Assembly (NCBI GenBank): GCA_947306025.1
Contig: CAMZFJ010000116.1
Location: forward strand, 1 to 6,317
DNA length: 6,317 nt
Direction: 5' to 3'
Source of the DNA: an uncultured Fibrobacter sp.
Lineage (GTDB): Bacteria; Fibrobacterota; Fibrobacteria; Fibrobacterales; Fibrobacteraceae
A program made the translations under genes and the position numbers. The notes beneath the pieces were generated by a model that searched no databases, was not told where the DNA came from, and was given only the letters and a program-made list of their open reading frames with translations. Positions 1 through 4,861 of the stretch are shown one piece after another. Position 1 is the stretch's first letter. Each line of letters opens with the position of its first letter.

Positions 1-140
1 GAAGAACTTTCAGCCAACGAAGAATTGGTGCTGTTGAAGTCGGGACCGCTGAGAGCTTCGTTATCACAGGCTACGACTGCAAAAGCGGTAAGCGACGTAA
101 CGGCAAAGCCGCACAACATTTTAGTTATTTTCTTATTCAT
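1..140 (-). CDS. Lipoprotein, N-terminal fragment (runs off the window)
   Basis: Only the first 46 codons are present; the gene continues beyond position 1. The peptide starts MNKKITKMLCGF, has a hydrophobic stretch to about residue 24, and a lipobox V-V-A-C with the lipidated cysteine at residue 25. This predicts signal peptidase II processing and a membrane-anchored lipoprotein. After the cysteine comes a polar segment ending in SLAESSS, the start of a serine-rich linker like those of the two other lipoproteins in this window. The ATG at 138-140 is preceded by GGAG at 147-150 with 6 bases of spacing, which fixes the start. I found no convincing promoter in the 141-base gap upstream, so it may have its own atypical promoter or be read through from the operon at 282-1944. 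The missing C-terminal domain would define its function. Confidence 0.85.
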   Translation of the reverse strand, partial: MNKKITKMLCGFAVTSLTAFAVVACDNEALSGPDFNSTNSSLAESS

Positions 141-257
141 ATTTTTCTCCTTTATAAATAAATTCTCCCTAAGCTCTTTACATGCGCAAAGAGTTTCATA
201 GGCCCTATCACGACGGCTATTCAGCCTTGTTTCAGGGAAACATTTTTTAAATCATTT

Positions 258-272
258 TTTCGAAATTCGAAA
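258..272. repeat. 15-bp perfect palindrome in the gap between two leftward genes
   Basis: TTTCGAA and TTCGAAA flank a central A, so the two 7-base arms match perfectly. It lies 10 bases past the stop codon of the lipoprotein gene at 282-1124 and about 120 bases upstream of the next leftward gene. In the leftward direction it is followed by A residues rather than T residues, so it does not look like an intrinsic terminator for the upstream operon. It could be a protein-binding site or a chance AT-rich palindrome. The rest of the gap (141-281) holds only weak short hairpins, including CTCTTT/AAAGAG arms at 174-193 and GGCT/AGCC arms at 215-226. Confidence 0.3.
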
Positions 273-281
273 TTTTAAATC

Positions 282-1124
282 CTAATTCTTATTTTCCTTC
301 ACCCATTCGTCCTCGCTCTTAATTGCAGAACATTTAGCAGACAAACTATTTTCTACAGGAACATGTACAATTTCAGGATAGCTATCAAGTTCGCCACAGT
401 AGTAGAAAAGGAATCTGGACATTTCATTTGTAGATATAGAATTGCATTTGCCAGCCGGAACATCCAAAACCTTAATCGTATCCTTAGCGATATTTGCCAC
501 AACAAAGGCCGCCGAAACTCCATCGCCATAAACGTTGAACGTATAAAGCCCGCACTTTTTATCTAAAGTTTCGTTCTTTATCGCAGTGATAATATCCGAA
601 AAATCTTGAGCCGCCGTCGGGAATAACTTTTCCAAAGCAACGACATTCTGCTTTACAACTTTATGCGGCCAAGGGCCATCAAATTCCGAAACTTTGGGAG
701 CCTGAGTTTCACCATGTTGATCACTATCTTTATCGTAATCACGCTTTGTAGACAGAACAGCATTGTCAAACGCATCCGATTTTAAATTAAGCAAGCTCAA
801 ATAATACTTCAAGGAATTTGGTTTAGCAGCGCCCTCATTGGCGAGTTTATCTTCACTAGAACTGCTTCCGGTTTCCGGCGCATAAGTACCCGGATTTCTG
901 GAGCTACTCGAAACTGCACGCGAACTGCTTGATTTTATATGCAGTTCATCAGAATCTCCGCTTGAACTTGACGTAATAACCGTAGCAATCGAAGAACCCT
1001 TTTCTGCAAATTCATTCCCTTCTTCGGAAGTGCCCATAGCGGTAGAATCGGAGCATCCGGCAAAAAGGCTCACACAAAGCAACATCGCAAAAACAATCAG
1101 CGCAGACAAACTATACTTTTTCAT
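282..1124 (-). CDS. Serine-rich lipoprotein of unknown function, second gene of the operon
   Basis: The product is 280 residues. Residues 1-23 form a signal peptide (MKKYSLSALIVF onwards) ending in lipobox F-A-G-C with Cys24, so it should be a lipoprotein. Residues about 50-92 form a low-complexity linker with four separate SSSS runs. The C-terminal half (about 104-280) is a folded-looking domain with four cysteines (191, 227, 243, 265) that could make two disulfides after export. I do not recognise this domain. A longer frame reaches an ATG at 1142, but the ATG at 1124 is preferred: it has an AAGGAG site at 1132-1137 with 7 bases of spacing and gives a normal signal peptide. The start lies inside the last codons of the regulator gene (14-base overlap), so the two are almost certainly cotranscribed and perhaps translationally coupled. 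Confidence 0.88.
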   Translation of the reverse strand: MKKYSLSALIVFAMLLCVSLFAGCSDSTAMGTSEEGNEFAEKGSSIATVITSSSSGDSDELHIKSSSSRAVSSSSRNPGTYAPETGSSSSEDKLANEGAAKPNSLKYYLSLLNLKSDAFDNAVLSTKRDYDKDSDQHGETQAPKVSEFDGPWPHKVVKQNVVALEKLFPTAAQDFSDIITAIKNETLDKKCGLYTFNVYGDGVSAAFVVANIAKDTIKVLDVPAGKCNSISTNEMSRFLFYYCGELDSYPEIVHVPVENSLSAKCSAIKSEDEWVKENKN

Positions 1125-1944
1125 TTTCGTTCTCCTTAACATTCTTGGTCAACGGGAACAATTGCAAATTAAGCCTATAAACCTGTTCAATATTCTTTTC
1201 TTCAGCAGCAATAGCAATAATCTGACGGCGGCATTCATCCAGCACGCACCCAATTTTGCCGAACGACTCGCGCGAAAGTCCCATGGTCACGCCACTAAAA
1301 TTACGTTCTTCTTTCGGGAGTTCCAAGGCGGGAGTCGCAAGTTTAGACATTTGGCGGTGCATTCCGCGCAAGGCAAGCCTCGTTGCATCCGTCGAGCCTT
1401 TCACCGACGTTTCCGATTGCACAAAATTGCCCGCCTCCTTCTTTAGCAGGCCCGCTTTCGTGAGGAAATCAAGAGAATCGCGGACTTCTTGCGCAGAAAC
1501 TTCCGGGTAGCACATTTTCGCCATTTCACCCGGAGTCGCACCTGGCATAATCGGAGCAAGCTCCCTTATCACCGAGTTACGCCACGTATCATAATACTGG
1601 AACAAATCCCCTTCGAGCGTGCGGACTTTATAGACCTTCGCAATGGCGAGCATTTCTTCGTAGGCAGCCTTTTTCTTTTCTTCCTTTTCGGCCTGGCCGA
1701 ACTTGACCATCGCCCTGAAGTAATCCATTTCGAAACCCGTAAGCCCCATAGCCATGCCCGTGCGTTCCACACCGATTTTGCTCAGCTTGCTTTTGCCATC
1801 GCAAACGACCTTCATGTACGACGGCGAACTGAACCCGGCGTTCTTGGAAAACTCTCGCCAAGAAAACGCAGAGCGCAGTTTGCGATCTTCATAAAAGTCT
1901 CGCATGAACATGCGGAAATCGGTATATTCAACAATCGGCTTCAT
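1111..1944 (-). CDS. TIGR02147/DUF4423-family predicted transcriptional regulator
   Basis: The product is 277 residues, a normal length for this Fibrobacter paralogous family. Family-like features are the N-terminal MKPIVEYTDFR-FM-DFYEDRK, the middle ELAPIMPGATPGEMAK, and RNFSGVTMGLSRE near residue 206. Residues about 25-70 (FSWREFSKNAGF onwards) read like an XRE-type helix-turn-helix. Residues about 127-178 (SAQEVRDSLDFLTKAGLL then a short hairpin) read like a winged helix. DNA binding is therefore inferred; I know of no member with a proven target. No signal peptide or membrane segment is seen, so it is cytoplasmic. The frame extends upstream to a TTG at 2022, but the ATG at 1944 is chosen because the family motif begins there and the promoter at 1952-1980 lies inside the longer version. 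GGAG stands only 1 base before the ATG, too close to act as a normal ribosome site. Confidence 0.9.
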   Translation of the reverse strand: MKPIVEYTDFRMFMRDFYEDRKLRSAFSWREFSKNAGFSSPSYMKVVCDGKSKLSKIGVERTGMAMGLTGFEMDYFRAMVKFGQAEKEEKKKAAYEEMLAIAKVYKVRTLEGDLFQYYDTWRNSVIRELAPIMPGATPGEMAKMCYPEVSAQEVRDSLDFLTKAGLLKKEAGNFVQSETSVKGSTDATRLALRGMHRQMSKLATPALELPKEERNFSGVTMGLSRESFGKIGCVLDECRRQIIAIAAEEKNIEQVYRLNLQLFPLTKNVKENENEKV

Positions 1945-1951
1945 ACTCCAA

Positions 1952-1980
1952 AATATAAAACCAATTTTTAGAAAAGTCAA
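1952..1980 (-). promoter_or_regulatory. Strong sigma70-like promoter of the regulator-lipoprotein operon
   Basis: Read on the minus strand, TTGACT (1980-1975) is followed after exactly 17 bases by TATATT (1957-1952). Both hexamers differ from the bacterial consensus at one position. Only 7 bases lie between the -10 element and the ATG at 1944, so transcription should begin at or within a base or two of the start codon. The operon mRNA is therefore predicted to be leaderless. Confidence 0.75.
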
Positions 1981-2003
1981 GTATTTTATGCTACAAAATT
2001 GCA

Positions 2004-2020
2004 GAAATTTTAAAAATTTC
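2004..2020. repeat. 17-bp perfect AT-rich palindrome upstream of the regulator
   Basis: GAAATTTT and AAAATTTC flank a central A at 2012, so all eight base pairs match. Its centre is about 68 bases upstream of the predicted start point of the regulator operon, a position often used by activators. A 10-base palindrome TTTTATAAAA follows at 2027-2036. AT richness raises the odds of chance, so a binding role is only a suggestion. Confidence 0.35.
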
Positions 2021-2051
2021 AAAGATTTTTATAAAATAGTTCACAAAAATA

Positions 2052-2082
2052 TTCTATATACTACACTGTGTTGCATATAGAA
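2052..2082. promoter_or_regulatory. 31-bp near-perfect palindrome, candidate operator between divergent genes
   Basis: The outer arms are TTCTATAT (2052-2059) and ATATAGAA (2075-2082). The core is ACACTGTGT (2063-2071), centred on T2067. Three bases separate core and arms on each side, so all parts share one centre and 13 of 15 base pairs match. It lies between the leftward regulator (start 1944) and the rightward FISUMP gene (start 2165), about 83 bases upstream of the predicted FISUMP start point. Two-fold symmetry over about three helical turns suits a dimeric DNA-binding protein; the adjacent TIGR02147 product is the obvious candidate. A transcribed hairpin is the alternative, though no T tract follows on either side. 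Confidence 0.5.
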
Positions 2083-2137
2083 CAACCCTAAATTTCACCC
2101 CCACCTTTTTATTCAAACAAATTCCGCATTCATTTGG

Positions 2138-2160
2138 TATATTAGGTACATCAAAGGGGG
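2138..2160 (+). promoter_or_regulatory. Candidate -10 element and ribosome binding site of the FISUMP gene
   Basis: TATATT at 2138-2143 fits a -10 element and would place the transcription start near 2150. No good -35 hexamer stands 16-18 bases upstream, which would suit an activated promoter. AAAGGGGG at 2153-2160, 4 bases before the ATG, supplies the ribosome site, so the 5' leader would be only about 15 bases long. Confidence 0.45.
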
Positions 2161-2164
2161 ATTA

Positions 2165-3760
2165 ATGACTTTTACAAAATTTTTTCCAATAGGTTCATTA
2201 GCATCGCTTGCTTTTGCTGTATTTTTTGCAAGCTGCGAAAACAACAGTAGCGGGCCATTCCAAGCAGAGATTTATTCACCGTCCAGCGATGACATGAGCA
2301 CCCCCATTTCATCATCTTCTCAAAACATTTACATTTCGTCATCCGAGCAGTCACCCGTTTCTTCCGAATCATCGCCGGTATCTTCTTTCGAGCTTTCGTC
2401 TTCCGCCACTTCATCCAATGCGCAATCTTCCAGCTCGCAGCCCGAAACCGCAAAATCAAGCAGTTCCACTGTTGCAATTTCCGAGCCAATCAGTTGCATC
2501 GTCAGCAAAAAAGACAACCCGCCATATGAAAACTACGAAGATCCCGAATGCGTCATCAAGCAACTCACGACAGGCATGGTGGATTCTCTTATAAAACAAG
2601 GTATTGATTCAGCGAAAGCTTTCAACGACACAAAATTAAAATTGTATTCTATTTTCTCTATAGACTCGCTATTACAAACAACAATATTACACGCTTCTAC
2701 AATCGGCACTATATATTCTGTATTGGTTCCCCCAGATAACGATAGTTCTAAAACTAGAAGCGATTTCATTGAACGGTTCAACAAAGGCGATACTTTTGAT
2801 GACACCTATAAATGCCTGGCTTACGAGAACCTTCCAATTGAAAAGTTGCAAAAACTCACCGAGAGAAATACAGTTCAAAAATCAATTGATTTGCAAAAAC
2901 ACCAAGAATATCGATCTGTTATAGGAAACTTATGGAGACTTTGCGGGCAACTCCCTATTTGCACCTCTTCAAACTTTTACATATTCGGAACGTACAATTG
3001 CAATTCGGATAAAACCATTTGCGAAGATAGAGGCAAAGATTACATTTGCACCTTGTTCGGATGGAAAACCCCAACTGCAAAGCAGTACGAACTCCGCGAC
3101 AAGGAATGCGTCATAAACAACACCCGTTTTCCGAGTGATTCCTTTCCCGGAGAACTTTATGTCTGTTACAATAACGATTGGTACTTTTCCAAGGAAAATC
3201 TCGTTGGCGATGTTCCTCAAGAATACTTTTTCAATGAAGACATCAAATACGACACAATGATTGATCCAAGAGACGGAACGACATACAGAACCATCACTTA
3301 CGAGAATCAAGTCTGGATGGCAGAAAACATCAATTACACCGAAAAAAACGATTCTCTTTTTAGGAATTACAGCACCTGCAATCGAAACATGAAAATCAGC
3401 TGTCAACATGGGCGTTTTTACACCGACTCCATCATACACAAAGTATGTCCTGAAGGTTGGCACCTCCCCAAAGAAGCCGATGTCATAAAATGGATCGAAA
3501 TGGACTCCACCGAACAAAGAGACTATTTGCCGAAGCTATTTTCACGCATAACAGGGATTTCCAATGCGACCGACGAATTCGGCCTATCCCTCTTATCCAT
3601 GGATTACGAAGACACGCAAGTATGGTATACAAAAGAAGCGGGATACTTCTGGCTGGATTCCAAAAAATATATCAGCATCACGGATTCTACCGCAAAATTT
3701 ATGGAACCAGACAACAAAGGAAAAAAACAATTTTTCCCCGTCCGTTGCATAAAGGATTAG
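2165..3760 (+). CDS. FISUMP-domain lipoprotein with serine-rich linker
   Basis: The product is 531 residues. Residues 1-23 are a signal peptide ending in lipobox F-A-S-C with Cys24, so it is a predicted lipoprotein, probably surface exposed. Residues about 38-105 are a low-complexity linker rich in serine. Residues about 106-360 are a cysteine-containing region I do not recognise as a whole; within it are two copies of Y-[IV]-C-x4-W (293-300 and 332-339), similar to short tandem motifs I recall from other Fibrobacter surface proteins. Residues about 365-531 form a complete FISUMP domain: IDPRDGTTYRT, NQVWMAENINY (381-391), VCPEGWHLP (427-435), TDEFGLSLL (469-477), YFWLDS (494-499) and a terminal PVRCIKD. 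FISUMP domains are abundant in F. succinogenes but their biochemical role is not established; surface binding is a guess. The ATG has a good ribosome site. The gene diverges from the regulator operon. Confidence 0.92.
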   Translation: MTFTKFFPIGSLASLAFAVFFASCENNSSGPFQAEIYSPSSDDMSTPISSSSQNIYISSSEQSPVSSESSPVSSFELSSSATSSNAQSSSSQPETAKSSSSTVAISEPISCIVSKKDNPPYENYEDPECVIKQLTTGMVDSLIKQGIDSAKAFNDTKLKLYSIFSIDSLLQTTILHASTIGTIYSVLVPPDNDSSKTRSDFIERFNKGDTFDDTYKCLAYENLPIEKLQKLTERNTVQKSIDLQKHQEYRSVIGNLWRLCGQLPICTSSNFYIFGTYNCNSDKTICEDRGKDYICTLFGWKTPTAKQYELRDKECVINNTRFPSDSFPGELYVCYNNDWYFSKENLVGDVPQEYFFNEDIKYDTMIDPRDGTTYRTITYENQVWMAENINYTEKNDSLFRNYSTCNRNMKISCQHGRFYTDSIIHKVCPEGWHLPKEADVIKWIEMDSTEQRDYLPKLFSRITGISNATDEFGLSLLSMDYEDTQVWYTKEAGYFWLDSKKYISITDSTAKFMEPDNKGKKQFFPVRCIKD

Positions 3761-3841
3761 GATAAGGACTCGAATTTAGGATTTAATTTTGCGTAATGTT
3801 TTTCTTGAAATTTGGCATTGCTGAATAGCAAAATTAGAACT

Positions 3842-4228
3842 TTAACAAAATCCCAGCAATTTTCCGATTTTTGCAATCACAACAAAGGGCAACATAAACG
3901 CACCCATTGCTGCAGGCGGAACGAAAGGAAGAACACCAACACCAGCAAAGACAATCCAAACCTTATACTGAACCAGTTTTATATTAACCGAAAAAAGTTC
4001 CAGCAGCAATAAAATCGACGCAGCAAGCAAAGCCAAGAATAAAATTATTTGCACTATAAGAACACAAACCGCAACCTCATACAATGGCATTGGGGAAAAA
4101 CCATCCTCAAAAAAATGTATGGGGAAAGCATGACCCGCCAAACATGCCGTAGAAATCAAGGCTATCAAGGTCAAAAATTTATCAACAATCTTATTTATCA
4201 ATTTGACCACCCCACATAACAAACACAT
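3842..4228 (-). CDS. Small multi-pass membrane protein, unknown function
   Basis: The product is 128 residues from the ATG at 4228, with three or four hydrophobic segments: about 18-35 (FLTLIALISTACLAGHAF), about 49-79 (a long leucine-rich stretch that could be one or two spans) and about 90-123 (containing PFVPPAAMGAFMLPFVV). It should lie in the inner membrane. I do not recognise the family. Its start overlaps the upstream gene (4198-4779) by 31 bases, so the two form an operon. An alternative start is the TTG at 4199-4201, which shares bases with the upstream TGA stop and has GGGGTGG at 4208-4214 five bases before it; this would give 119 residues. The stop is at 3842-3844, 81 bases from the convergent FISUMP stop. 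That short gap has no convincing terminator. Confidence 0.7.
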   Translation of the reverse strand: MCLLCGVVKLINKIVDKFLTLIALISTACLAGHAFPIHFFEDGFSPMPLYEVAVCVLIVQIILFLALLAASILLLLELFSVNIKLVQYKVWIVFAGVGVLPFVPPAAMGAFMLPFVVIAKIGKLLGFC

Positions 4229-4779
4229 TCTCTCGCCAACTTACCGCGGTAGCTCCCCTTCTGGACAATTATTTTTTCAGAATAAGGGCTTGGTTCAATA
4301 GTAATTCCGTCATAAGGCTCGGCTTCGTAAACAAAAGCAACGGAATCAGCATCGATATAATAAATACCAAAGCCCGTTCCTCGAACAACAGCCCCAATGC
4401 CACCGCGAACTTCAAACTTGTATGTTAAAATGGGTTTCATAGACCCATCATCGTCCTCATATTGAAGGTGCCATACATAAAATCTGTTTCCACCAAGAAA
4501 AAAATTGCGCATAAAATTTTCGTCTTGATTTTCTCTTTCTACAAATAGCCTTTTGTTCCCTAAATAACAAGGCTTGGCACCTTTGCCAAAATTGGAAGAT
4601 GTGTACCCAACCACATGCTCGTTTATAGGGAAACGCCCCCCTGCAATGGGATTAAAATGACATGTACGGCAAAACGCCAGATACGAAAGGAATATCGCGG
4701 CGACAACAACCTTTATCAACGGGTCCGCGAGTTTCAATTCGTCTAAATTTTGCTTAATAGATTTCTTGAAATTCATCAT
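4198..4779 (-). CDS. Membrane-anchored protein with a large exported domain, unknown function
   Basis: The product is 193 residues from the ATG at 4779. Residues 1-19 are a charged cytoplasmic start, 20-37 a single membrane span (PLIKVVVAAIFLSYLAFC), and the remaining 155 residues probably lie outside the inner membrane. This domain is rich in aromatic, glycine and charged residues, with short strands such as RFYVWHLQYE and GFGIYYIDAD that suggest a beta fold. Cysteines sit at 37, 40, 71, 185 and 187. C-R-T-C-H at 37-41 matches the CXXCH pattern of heme c attachment, possibly by chance. The family is not recognised. A second ATG directly follows (4774-4776) and a TTG lies upstream (4791); none has a clear ribosome site. 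The TGA stop overlaps a possible TTG start of the next gene. It is transcribed divergently from the GH11 gene across 82 bases. Confidence 0.75.
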   Translation of the reverse strand: MMNFKKSIKQNLDELKLADPLIKVVVAAIFLSYLAFCRTCHFNPIAGGRFPINEHVVGYTSSNFGKGAKPCYLGNKRLFVERENQDENFMRNFFLGGNRFYVWHLQYEDDDGSMKPILTYKFEVRGGIGAVVRGTGFGIYYIDADSVAFVYEAEPYDGITIEPSPYSEKIIVQKGSYRGKLARECVCYVGWSN

Positions 4780-4812
4780 TATTGGGCACAATGTACAAAA
4801 TAACGCGCCTCA

Positions 4813-4848
4813 ATTTTTCGGGAACTTCAAGTTTTACATTCGAAAAAT
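4813..4848. promoter_or_regulatory. Inverted repeat in the divergent gap before the GH11 gene
   Basis: ATTTTTCG (4813-4820) and CGAAAAAT (4841-4848) are perfect 8-base arms separated by 20 bases. Inside lies a separate 11-base palindrome, AACTT-C-AAGTT (4823-4833), with a different centre. The pair lies immediately upstream of the GH11 -10 element and inside the 82-base gap shared by two divergent genes, so it could be a regulator site for either. The AT-rich arms make a chance match possible. Confidence 0.3.
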
Positions 4849-4849
4849 A

Positions 4850-4855
4850 TATATT
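4850..4855 (+). promoter_or_regulatory. Candidate -10 element of the GH11 gene, very close to the ATG
   Basis: TATATT stands 6 bases before the ATG at 4862 and there is no ribosome binding site between them, only GACAAC. The best -35 hexamer is weak (TTCAAG at 4826-4831, 18-base spacing). If real, this promoter would give a leaderless or nearly leaderless transcript, and the weak -35 would suit activation. Confidence 0.4.
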
Positions 4856-4861
4856 GACAAC

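Noticed and set aside
1030..1446. 138-codon rightward open frame spanning the operon junction
   Set aside because: It runs antisense to two genes whose overlap and starts are well supported, and it has no ribosome site or recognisable motif.
1489..1971. 160-codon rightward open frame across the regulator gene
   Set aside because: It is antisense to the regulator, has no signal, ribosome site or family motif, and the leftward frame has clear TIGR02147 motifs.
1945..2022. Longer regulator with a 26-residue hydrophobic N-terminal extension from a TTG
   Set aside because: The promoter lies inside this extension, the start codon is weak, and family members begin at the MKPIVEYTDFR segment.
2280..2480. 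Repetitive-looking TCATCATCTTCT-type DNA in the FISUMP gene
   Set aside because: It encodes the serine-rich linker with mixed serine codons; there is no regular repeat unit to suggest a microsatellite or CRISPR.
2969..3517. 182-codon leftward open frame inside the FISUMP gene
   Set aside because: It is antisense to a gene with a complete FISUMP domain and lipobox, with no supporting start site or family motif of its own.
3818..3831. TTGCT/AGCAA hairpin in the convergent gap, sharing GCTGAATAGC with the minus strand at 215-226
   Set aside because: The stem is only 5 bp, no proper T tract follows on the plus strand, and one 10-base match is weak evidence for a repeat family or terminator.
4669..4680. 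Possible lipobox L-A-F-C at the end of the membrane span of the 193-residue protein
   Set aside because: Phenylalanine before the cysteine does not fit the small residue required at -1, so a simple membrane anchor is preferred.
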